A stretch of DNA of 42,268 nucleotides from Nanobdellati archaeon (GTDB taxonomy: Archaea > Nanobdellota > Nanobdellia > UBA10117), in contig JACOYC010000001.1 in assembly GCA_016182015.1 (NCBI GenBank), forward strand, positions 1 through 42,268. The letters run 5' to 3'. Below are positions 30,368 through 36,587 of the stretch, piece after piece. The first letter of the stretch is position 1, and each line of letters opens with the position of its first letter. Both the position numbers and the translations under genes were made by a program. The notes beneath the pieces are model-generated. The model ran no database searches. It was given only the letters and a program-made list of their open reading frames with translations, and was not told where the DNA came from.

Positions 30368-31446
30368 ATATACCCCTGGTTTTTATAAACATCTAACTCA
30401 ATGCGCTTGCTGGCAGTATATTCGTATATCGCGCGCACAAAATCTCCGGCCGCACTTATTTCGCTCGGGCCGTCCAAACCGCGCACAGTTATACAATAAA
30501 GTATTCTGCTTTGTTTAACATACATTATGCCGCAGTCGCTGAATAACTGCACGTCGCCTGTGTTGTATATGCCGAACTTATGTGCAACTATTACGTCGTC
30601 TGGCAGGCGAGCGACTTTTCGCATATCAACTGTTGTATTAGTCATGAGAGACATAATATATTCTGAATCTTCTGGCTCAAGTGTAGTCGAATAATACAGG
30701 CTCGAGAAGATATTTGCCAGTGACTTTGGGCTAAGCAGGCGGCTGTTCTGGCTGCTTGCCCCATAATTAAAGCTCCCTGCCGGGTCTATGTCAACATAAT
30801 TTAAAAATTTCCACAGAGCATCTTGGCCGACTTGATTTGCAAGTATTTGAAACGCGCTGTTGTCAGATTTTAGAATCATATTTTCAAGCAACGTGCGGAG
30901 CGGCAGATATTTATTATTTGTATAAATATCGAGCTGTGGTTTTACCAACGCGATGCCGTTCGCGTCAGCGTGATATTCAAAAGAATCCGGAACTATGAGT
31001 GCGCGGTTGATTGGTATTTCTGAATCCAAGCTTAATTTGCCTTGCTCAACTTCTTGCATTATAAGTATGGCAACCGGCAGTTTGTTGAGGCTTGCCGGGA
31101 AGGAACCCTCTCGCTGATTTATGCCAAAATTTGCACCATTGCGCAGGTTTTCAACGTAAATGGAAACATTAAGATTATTTTTTGTTATGTATTCCTGCAT
31201 TGAGCTTCTGAGCGGTTCAAAGTCAAAAATAGTAAAACTTTTTGGACCAACACCAAAATAAGCCTTAGATGACAGAAGCCCATTATTCGCTTTTAGTTCT
31301 CTTTCTTTGTAGTCTGCATATTTTGGGTAGACATATGCAAATGCTATTATTAAAATTATTATTGCCACGGACTGCGCGATTGTTATTATTTGGGTTTTGC
31401 TTATGCCCTGCTTACCTTGCTCGCCGGCCTGTTCCAACTCGCTCAT
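30364..31446 (-). CDS. Membrane-anchored beta-lactamase-like serine hydrolase
   Basis: A 360-residue protein with one N-terminal membrane helix (about 19-40) and an extracellular class A beta-lactamase/penicillin-binding fold: S119-x-x-K122 (FPASLNKLPV), S194-D195-N196 (LKSDNSAFQ) and K290-F-G (AHKFGIYNTGDVQLF), matching SxxK, SDN and KTG. The catalytic set is complete. Archaea lack murein, so the substrate is unlikely to be peptidoglycan of the same cell; a peptidase or a host-directed role is possible (inference). It has no acidic general base that I can place with certainty. Confidence 0.85.
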   Translation of the reverse strand: MSELEQAGEQGKQGISKTQIITIAQSVAIIILIIAFAYVYPKYADYKERELKANNGLLSSKAYFGVGPKSFTIFDFEPLRSSMQEYITKNNLNVSIYVENLRNGANFGINQREGSFPASLNKLPVAILIMQEVEQGKLSLDSEIPINRALIVPDSFEYHADANGIALVKPQLDIYTNNKYLPLRTLLENMILKSDNSAFQILANQVGQDALWKFLNYVDIDPAGSFNYGASSQNSRLLSPKSLANIFSSLYYSTTLEPEDSEYIMSLMTNTTVDMRKVARLPDDVIVAHKFGIYNTGDVQLFSDCGIMYVKQSRILYCITVRGLDGPSEISAAGDFVRAIYEYTASKRIELDVYKNQGYI

Positions 31447-31497
31447 AAAAATCCTTTTGACATACAGAATTTAAGCTTTTCTTTGCGCAAGTAATTA

Positions 31498-31640
31498 GGT
31501 GCCTCCAGCTCGGAACCGCGGAGGGCTCTGCCCCAACCGCAAAATCGGTTGACGCTTTTGTCGTATTCGGCTTTGCCGAATACAACTATTTGACGCTTCC
31601 GGATTTCCCCCGGTCGCATCTAAAGATGCGACTAAAATTA
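31498..31640. repeat. Hairpin segment bounded by a copy of the tRNA-Thr 3' end
   Basis: The 12-mer GGTGCCTCCAGC at 31498-31509 repeats at 31642-31653, where it is the 3' end of tRNA-Thr. Between the copies are AACCGC-aaaa(t)C-GGTT, GTATTCGGC-ttt-GCCGAATAC and GTCGCATC-taaa-GATGCGAC hairpins and no ORF. It could be a remnant of integration at the tRNA 3' end. The GAACCGC...GGGCTCTGCCCC string (31513-31534) also occurs at 38851-38873. Confidence 0.55.
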
Positions 31641-31657
31641 TGGTGCCTCCAGCAGGA

Positions 31658-31814
31658 TTTTCTGTACAACAAAACTCGTTTGTGGGATTGATCGCGCGAA
31701 ACGAAGTTTCGCGGGACAGCTGAAAATGCTTTGCATTTTCATCTGAAATCCCACTAGTTTTCTTTACGGGTTTCGTAGAGCCGCTTTCTTTTCTCAAAAG
31801 AAAGGGGCTGTACT
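31658..31814 (-). other. T-loop intron of tRNA-Thr (157 nt)
   Basis: BHB: outer helix GCAGG/CCTGC, central TTCA/AGAA (three pairs plus mismatch), bulges ATA (cut AT^A) and AAT (cut AA^T), inner helix GTACA/TGTAC. The body has TTTCTTTT-ctc-AAAAGAAA, GAAAATGC...GCATTTTC and GCGCGAAAC/GTTTCGCG hairpins within a GTGGGATT...AATCCCAC arm. Confidence 0.85.
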
Positions 31815-31836
31815 ATTGAACCTGCGACCTTCCGTT

Positions 31837-31848
31837 CTTTCGGTGTCG
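31837..31848 (-). other. Minimal 12-nt anticodon-loop intron of tRNA-Thr
   Basis: Position 37/38: TCCGT-TTCG-TA^C...CGAA-AG^A-ACGGA. The central helix TTCG/CGAA is perfect, and removal of CGACACCGAAAG gives a seven-base loop. This is near the lower size limit for an archaeal tRNA intron. Confidence 0.85.
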
Positions 31849-31950
31849 TACGAAACGGACGCTCTACCTAGCTGAGCTATAGAGGCGTGATTAACGCTAG
31901 CTATTTGATTTTAAAAAGCCTACTCTGAAAAAAGTTTTTTGTAATTTGTG

Positions 31951-32316
31951 CTAGTTGCTAGGAAAATCTACGGGCAAATCCCGCCAAAATGTATAAATAT
32001 CTACGCTGGGTTTAGTAGTACCATCACAAAGCACTATCATTCGCTGACGATCCTCTGGCGTGCCTACGCCCGTGTATGACTGCGCGGGATCATATGCTAG
32101 CGCGCGGATTTCTATATGTGCGTGATGCCGCCAGCCTGCTTCGCGCAACTTCTGTATCAATGCAATGTTATCTTTTACGAGCGGTTTGAATAAAACTGCA
32201 GAAAGGTCTGGCCGCATAAGTTGCACTTCTCTTGGCAGTTTTTTTGCTAGCTCTAACAATCCCTGCAGTCCGCCATCCAGTGGAGCTAATGTTGGTTCAA
32301 CAAGATGTCCTACCAT
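31951..32316 (-). CDS. Unknown 121-aa protein
   Basis: Not recognised. Features: LDGGLQGLLELAKKLPREVQLMRPDLSAVLFKPLVKDN, LIQKLREAGWRHHAHIEIRALAYDP with clustered histidines, then DRQRMIVLCDGTTKPSVDIYTFW. It is a soluble alpha/beta protein. The AHIEIRALAYD strand with HH before it could bind metal, but this is speculative. It stands alone between tRNA-Thr and a hairpin segment, and an AT-rich TATTTATAAAGC lies just upstream (about 32336-32348). Confidence 0.6.
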   Translation of the reverse strand: MVGHLVEPTLAPLDGGLQGLLELAKKLPREVQLMRPDLSAVLFKPLVKDNIALIQKLREAGWRHHAHIEIRALAYDPAQSYTGVGTPEDRQRMIVLCDGTTKPSVDIYTFWRDLPVDFPSN

Positions 32317-32394
32317 GTTTGTTAAGGTTCAATATAGTATTTATAAAGCTTTTGGATACTACGAGAGAATGTATATTATTTATTAGGAGGTTAC

Positions 32395-32530
32395 GCCACC
32401 TCATCATCTCTGATGGCGTGCTGTCTTGGCCACGTTTAAAAACAAAGAAAAATCAAAGAGTCCTCAAAAATAACGCCGAAACCGTGGTTTCGGCGAATTC
32501 TTACGCCAGCTACACGAGCTGCCGTAAGAA
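32395..32530. other. Hairpin segment overlapping the end of a small gene
   Basis: Contains GAGGT/ACCTC, CGCCA...TGGCG, GCCGAAACC-g-TGGTTTCGGC (about 32472-32492) and a nested ATTCTTACG/CGTAAGAAT arm with AGCT/AGCT inside (about 32497-32531). It follows the design of the other islands. The last hairpin extends into the 3' end of the 75-aa minus-strand gene. Confidence 0.55.
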
Positions 32531-32737
32531 TCTTGAAAACATCTCTTCCACAAAGCCCAACTCAAACGAATTTTGGTTTGGCACTATGTGGCTGGCCTGC
32601 CGAAACCAGTCCGCCGCTATTGGCGGCTGGGCAGGCGCGGCGGGCTTTGGCACATTTTTTTCCTTTGGCAGTTTTAGCAGCAGGTACTTGCCTGCTGTCT
32701 CATTCAACCGAATCAATTTTTCGTACGACATTTTCAT
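32510..32737 (-). CDS. Unknown 75-aa protein
   Basis: ATG 32737 (MKMSYEKLIRLNETAGKYLLL) is favoured by GGAGGTG seven bases upstream. A short helical start is followed by a proline-rich linker (KNVPKPAAPAQPPIAADWF) and a second helix (NSFELGFVEEMFSRFLRQLV). It looks like a small adaptor-type protein. The last codons lie in the hairpin segment, so the original C-terminus may have been replaced. Confidence 0.55.
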   Translation of the reverse strand: MKMSYEKLIRLNETAGKYLLLKLPKEKNVPKPAAPAQPPIAADWFRQASHIVPNQNSFELGFVEEMFSRFLRQLV

Positions 32738-32755
32738 TTTGCACCTCCAATGCAA

Positions 32756-32867
32756 TAGGAATAGCCGGAGTAGCCGGCTTCTAATAATACTAAAAATTGA
32801 TTTATAATAGGGTTACGGCTGGTTGGCAAGTGACGGGTTAATATATATTTTTATATGCTTTTATATA
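32756..32867. other. AT-rich gap downstream of cdc6
   Basis: About 110 bases rich in A and T (TTAATATATATTTTTATATG) next to cdc6. Archaeal origins often lie beside cdc6 genes, but I see no clear origin-recognition-box repeat, so this is only a candidate unwinding region. GCCGGA-gta-GCCGGC-like bases at its edge form a small repeat. Confidence 0.25.
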
Positions 32868-33944
32868 TCAGTTAATTTTCTTTTCAAATCCGATATAAAT
32901 AATCTTCGAGCTGCGGCCTTGCAGGCCCTCAGTCACCGCCTCTTGCTTGATTAGCTTGCGGTTTTCCAGCTTGTCCAGCAATCGCTTTACTGTCCTATCG
33001 GATTTCTTGCCGCCGGAACGCTGGTACTCTTCATAAAACTCCCCGAAAATCTTGCCTGCGTGAATCTTGCACAAATCCAGCACCAACCGCTCCTCGTCTG
33101 TCAGGTCGGTTGAAGCTTTTATCTTAATCGCGTCCGTTTTTGCTATCGCTTTTTCTGCGTGCTCTGCTTTAATCTTCTTGCTGGCCGCGTTTTCTGCCAG
33201 CTCGCCGGCCACTTTCAGCAGGACGATGCCGATGCGGATGTCCTTGAACTTGAAGGACTGCTCAGCTATCTTCTTGACTGCCGCGTCCTCCCAGACATTT
33301 TGGTAAAAAGCATATTTGATTCGCTCGCGCAAAATGTCTTCGGTTTCCTGCAGTGAGTATTCCGGAAATTCTACAAGCTCGGGTAATAGCCGCGACTTAA
33401 CTCTTGGATCCAGATCCTCGCCAAAAGAAAAATCGTTTGTGATTAGCAAAATTGTTTTCTTGGAAATCTCCTCGGACAGCAAATATAAGAAATCATAGTC
33501 GTCTGCCTTGTCAACCTCGTCGAATGTAAGGACCGCGCCTTTTCTCTTCTTTAGGATTTCTTTTACCTTCTCCAGAATTTCAGAGGTGTTCATGTTGTGC
33601 GTGAATTTAAATCCCAAAGAGTGCGCGATGTTTGATAGGATTTTGAAGGTGGTGTTCTGTGTCCAGCAGTTCACGAACACTACTGGCACATTTTCTGACT
33701 CCTCAACTTCTTCTAAATCATAAAGCACGCGTTTTGTTGCGGCTGTCTTGCCGATGCCGGATGCGCCGCGGATTAGCAGGTTCTTGCCATTCCTGTCCTG
33801 AAAAAGCGGCTTGATTGCAAGAGCGATGTACTGCTGCTGGCCTTCCCTGTGGGGCAGCAGCTTTGGCACGAAGTCTGGATCCAGCGCGTCCGGGTTTGAG
33901 AATAATGTCTCGCTTGATTTCAGGATGTCTGAGGCGATTGACAT
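32868..33944 (-). CDS. cdc6: Orc1/Cdc6-type replication initiator
   Basis: A 358-residue AAA+ protein: LPHREGQQQYIALAIKPL (N-terminal box), Walker A RGASGIGKTAATKRVL, Walker B AVLTFDEVDKADD, sensor LLITNDFSFGEDLDPRVKSRL, lid domain, and a C-terminal winged helix (LDLCKIHAGKIFGEFYEEYQR, KKSDRTVKRLLDKLENRKLI). It binds origins and loads MCM. ATATTTAATC at about 33965-33974 predicts a leaderless start. Length and motifs are normal. Confidence 0.94.
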   Translation of the reverse strand: MSIASDILKSSETLFSNPDALDPDFVPKLLPHREGQQQYIALAIKPLFQDRNGKNLLIRGASGIGKTAATKRVLYDLEEVEESENVPVVFVNCWTQNTTFKILSNIAHSLGFKFTHNMNTSEILEKVKEILKKRKGAVLTFDEVDKADDYDFLYLLSEEISKKTILLITNDFSFGEDLDPRVKSRLLPELVEFPEYSLQETEDILRERIKYAFYQNVWEDAAVKKIAEQSFKFKDIRIGIVLLKVAGELAENAASKKIKAEHAEKAIAKTDAIKIKASTDLTDEERLVLDLCKIHAGKIFGEFYEEYQRSGGKKSDRTVKRLLDKLENRKLIKQEAVTEGLQGRSSKIIYIGFEKKIN

Positions 33945-34005
33945 AACTTTTTAATAACAGGTAGGATTAAATATCTTGTGATGAAAACCTTACCGCGGCC
34001 GAAAC

Positions 34006-34048
34006 CTTTAAATACTAACACATAATAAACATATTACACATAATAAAC
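34006..34048 (+). promoter_or_regulatory. Promoter and operator of the VapBC operon
   Basis: TATA box CCTTTAAATAC (34005-34015) is followed by two identical 13-mers, ACACATAATAAAC, at 34018-34030 and 34036-34048, 18 bases apart and directly before the antitoxin ATG. Position over the transcription start suits an autorepressor binding site. Confidence 0.7.
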
Positions 34049-34051
34049 AAA

Positions 34052-34285
34052 ATGGTTAGTATAACCTTAGCTGTGCCGGAAAAACTGAAGAGGGAGATGG
34101 AAAAATTCCCGGAGATGAATTGGAGCGCAATTGCCCGCGAGGCGATCAAACACAGGCTGGAAATGCTGCGGAAATTCAGGGCATTTGCACGGGAGAGTGC
34201 GTTTACGGAAGAAGATGCTATTTTATTGGGTAGAAAAGTAAATAAAGCCCTTGCAAAGAGATATCCGAATGAAACTCGTGGTTGA
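34052..34285 (+). CDS. VapB-type antitoxin
   Basis: A 77-residue protein with a ribbon-helix-helix-like start (MVSITLAVPEKLKREMEKFP, EMNWSAIAREAIKHRLEML) and a C-terminal helical tail with FTEEDAILLGRKVNKALAKRY that would wrap a PIN toxin. Antitoxins of this type bind the operator and neutralise the toxin. It overlaps the toxin gene by 17 bases. Two direct repeats in front of it are the probable binding sites. Confidence 0.87.
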   Translation: MVSITLAVPEKLKREMEKFPEMNWSAIAREAIKHRLEMLRKFRAFARESAFTEEDAILLGRKVNKALAKRYPNETRG

Positions 34286-34670
34286 TGCTAATATTATATT
34301 TTCCCTTTTAATCGTAGAAGGTAAAACTGCCGAGTTGTTTGTTAATCCATTCTTACAACTTTACGCGCCAGAATTTTTATTAGAAGAGTTTAGGGAGCAC
34401 AAAGAAGAAATTTTAGTAAAAACAAAAAGAAACGAAAAAGAGTTTAGCGAAGAGCTGGAGAATATCAAACAACTTATAAATTTCATATCAGAAAAAGACA
34501 TTCAAGAATTTATTGCTGACGCTAAAGAGATCTCTCCGGATGTTGATGACGTTGCATATTTTGCACTGGCGCTTAAATTAGATTGCTCAATCTGGAGCAA
34601 TGACAAAAAATTAAAAGGCCAGACAAGAATTAAAATTTATTCAACTGAAGATTTAGTACAATTAAAATGA
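34269..34670 (+). CDS. VapC-type PIN-domain toxin
   Basis: From ATG 34269: MKLVVDANIIFSLLIVEGKT with the first acidic residue D6, YAPEFLLEEFREHKEEIL with the E residues, SPDVDDVAYFALALKLDCSIWSNDKKLK with the last acidic cluster. This is a complete PIN ribonuclease (about 133 aa) of toxin type, with the usual metal-binding D/E/D set. RNA cleavage is expected. The last four bases overlap the TatD gene. Confidence 0.87.
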   Translation: MKLVVDANIIFSLLIVEGKTAELFVNPFLQLYAPEFLLEEFREHKEEILVKTKRNEKEFSEELENIKQLINFISEKDIQEFIADAKEISPDVDDVAYFALALKLDCSIWSNDKKLKGQTRIKIYSTEDLVQLK

Positions 34671-35458
34671 AACCCTTTGACTGCCACACGCACATTTACG
34701 ACGATGCGTTTAGCGCGGACTTCGAGCAGATGATTTCTCAAGCGAAGAAAGTTCTTTCTGGCATAATTGTTGTGGGCGAAGGGCCGGAGAGTAACAGAAA
34801 AATTACCAAGCTTGTAAACGATAATCCGGAATTTTTGTTTGCCGGCTACGGCATCCACCCGGAATTTGCACATGAATTCACAGAAAAAGAAATTGGAGAA
34901 GAAATTAAATGGATTAAAAAACAAAAGCCGGTTTGCATTGGCGAAGTTGGCCTTGATATGATGTGGATTAAGCGAGTTTTGCCAAAACAGATTGGAATAA
35001 AAAAAGCAGATGAAGCCTGGCCAAAGCAGCAAAAAGTATTCGAACGGTTTATAGAACTGGCGGATGAGTTAAAAATCCCATTGAATATACACTCGCGCTG
35101 GGCAACCAAACACGTGATTGAAACCTTGGAAAAGTTAAAACCGAAAAAGGCGATACTGCACGCATTTTCCGGCTCGGCAGCAGAGGCGCGGCGCGCGGTG
35201 GCGCTCGGATATAAAATATCACTCGGTACTTCAATTATGTATGCTGAGCAAAAGCAGAATTTGGCAAAACGCCTGCCGTTAGATACACTCTTGCTCGAAA
35301 CAGATTCCCCGGTTCTTGCTCCAGTCAGAGGGCAGCGCAACGAGCCGGCCAACGTTGCTCTGGTTGTAAAGGAAATCGCAAGGTTAAAGTGTGTTAGTGA
35401 AGCAGAAGTTATTGAAGCCACAAATAAGAGCGTGAAAGAAATATTTAATATTATTTAA
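34667..35458 (+). CDS. TatD-family metal-dependent nuclease
   Basis: A 263-residue TIM-barrel hydrolase: FDCHTHIYDDAF (HxH metal site), FAGYGIHPEFAHEF, CIGEVGLDMMW (E metal ligand), IPLNIHSRWATKHVIE and ILHAFSGSAAEA (His ligands), LLLETDSPVLAP (final Asp). All six ligands are present. Such enzymes are DNases or related hydrolases. The ATGA overlap with the VapC toxin makes a coupled three-gene operon. Confidence 0.9.
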   Translation: MKPFDCHTHIYDDAFSADFEQMISQAKKVLSGIIVVGEGPESNRKITKLVNDNPEFLFAGYGIHPEFAHEFTEKEIGEEIKWIKKQKPVCIGEVGLDMMWIKRVLPKQIGIKKADEAWPKQQKVFERFIELADELKIPLNIHSRWATKHVIETLEKLKPKKAILHAFSGSAAEARRAVALGYKISLGTSIMYAEQKQNLAKRLPLDTLLLETDSPVLAPVRGQRNEPANVALVVKEIARLKCVSEAEVIEATNKSVKEIFNII

Positions 35459-35474
35459 TACTATTTTACATTAT

Positions 35475-36587
35475 TTATTTGCTGCTTTTTATTCTGCGCC
35501 AGTATTTTTCATACTCGTCTAAAAACTTTTTAATTACGCGATCGCGTTTTATGTGCGACCAGAGTGAGACCGCCGCTATGCCTGCGGCAAATGTGGCAAA
35601 CAGAAAAACTAATAGCGTGGCCGGCCTCGCGGAGAAATAGCGGGCAATTGGTTCACCAATCTCCGATGTTACCTGAAAAGATGCGCTTCCGACTGCACTT
35701 GTGCCGTCGGCTTCTGCCCTGACACGCACCAAATATCTGCCGGCTGGCAGCGTGTCAGATACTGCTATCTTGCGCACGATGCTTGCTGTTGTTTCAACAG
35801 CGATAGCTTCGCGGCCTGCTGGCAGCTCATTGCCCCCTTCATCTATTATAAAATATTTGACATCGGCATCTTTCCTGCCTGGCCCGCCGAAGTTTGTCAG
35901 CTGAACTGTGATTAAAATGTATTTTCCCGGCTTTATTATTTTATAACCATTTACTACTTCAACTAAGACATCCAACAACGGCGCTTCCGTAACTACTATC
36001 GCAGAACTTTTTGTATGGCCTCCGCCCGCAAATCCTGCCGAAACAGCTGTCCCGGACTGCCCGCCGAACACGCCAAAGGTTGAGAAGTGTGTTGTCAGCC
36101 CGGTAACTTCGTTTATTGACGTATTAACTGCGCCAGGCAGAATGTCCCAGTTTCCGCTTACATTGTTAACGCCATAAACACGCAGGCTGCTTTCATCTAA
36201 GCCTGACACATCTGAGTCATCATAACCAATTATAATTGTAGAGTTCGCAAAACTCAGGTTGCTCTGAATCTCAAGAAAATTTCCTATCGCTTCTTTTTGC
36301 AGCGGCTGGCTTTGAGTTGGATTTGCGGCCTGTTTTGTTACATTCAAAAAGCCGCCTGACGAAGTGTTGGTGCGAAAAACAAAAGTGACATTAAAATCTG
36401 TCCTGACTGTCGTATTTTCAGTCTGGTTGCTTATCTGCACGTCCTCGCGGAAGAAATTATTTGAACTTACAACAAAAAATTTAACGCTGCCAGATGCCGC
36501 GCTGCTTATTATTTCATTTGTCAGGCCCTGGCTTACTATAACTGCACCGATGGCCAGCAGAAGCAAGACAAACAGGTGCGGCTTCAT
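35475..36587 (-). CDS. Secreted, membrane-anchored CARDB-like surface protein
   Basis: A 370-residue protein with an N-terminal signal helix (PHLFVLLLLAIGAVIVSQG), many NxS/T glycosylation sites in the first half (SNQTENTT, NVT, NLSF, NST), a beta-sandwich domain near residues 205-310 with IIKPGKYILITVQLTNFGG and TLPAGRYLVRVRAEADG (CARDB-like), a C-terminal membrane helix (TLLVFLFATFAAGIAAVSLW) and a basic cytoplasmic tail (KFLDEYEKYWRRIKSSK). It overlaps the next upstream gene by four bases. A role in the cell envelope or appendage assembly is inferred. Confidence 0.75.
   Translation of the reverse strand: MKPHLFVLLLLAIGAVIVSQGLTNEIISSAASGSVKFFVVSSNNFFREDVQISNQTENTTVRTDFNVTFVFRTNTSSGGFLNVTKQAANPTQSQPLQKEAIGNFLEIQSNLSFANSTIIIGYDDSDVSGLDESSLRVYGVNNVSGNWDILPGAVNTSINEVTGLTTHFSTFGVFGGQSGTAVSAGFAGGGHTKSSAIVVTEAPLLDVLVEVVNGYKIIKPGKYILITVQLTNFGGPGRKDADVKYFIIDEGGNELPAGREAIAVETTASIVRKIAVSDTLPAGRYLVRVRAEADGTSAVGSASFQVTSEIGEPIARYFSARPATLLVFLFATFAAGIAAVSLWSHIKRDRVIKKFLDEYEKYWRRIKSSK

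Larger units (their letters stand above)
31641..31886 (-). tRNA. tRNA-Thr(CGU) with two introns
   Basis: Acceptor GCCTCTA (31880-31886) pairs with TGGAGGC (31645-31651, one G-U), discriminator A and an encoded CCA. The D-arm is GCTC-AGCTAGGTA-GAGC. The anticodon stem TCCGT/ACGGA closes on loop TTCGTAA, anticodon CGU, after removal of a 12-nt intron. The T-stem GCAGG/CCTGC is separated by a 157-nt intron; the spliced T-loop is TTCAATT. Mature length is 77 nt with CCA. GCTTTTTAAAATC at about 31907-31919 is the promoter box. Without the second intron the gene would look truncated. Confidence 0.92.

Noticed and set aside
31495-31797. 100-aa ORF on the minus strand
   Set aside because: It spans the tRNA-Thr intron and hairpin repeats; not coding.
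31641-31886. tRNA-Thr as a truncated pseudogene or a group I intron host
   Set aside because: The missing 3' half is present downstream and a BHB can be drawn at the junction; group I core elements were not seen.
32395-32440. C/D box small RNA (ATGATGA-like box on the minus strand)
   Set aside because: No convincing D box or C'/D' pair at the right spacing.
32756-32867. Replication origin beside cdc6
   Set aside because: AT-rich but without recognisable origin-recognition boxes; kept only as a low-confidence note.
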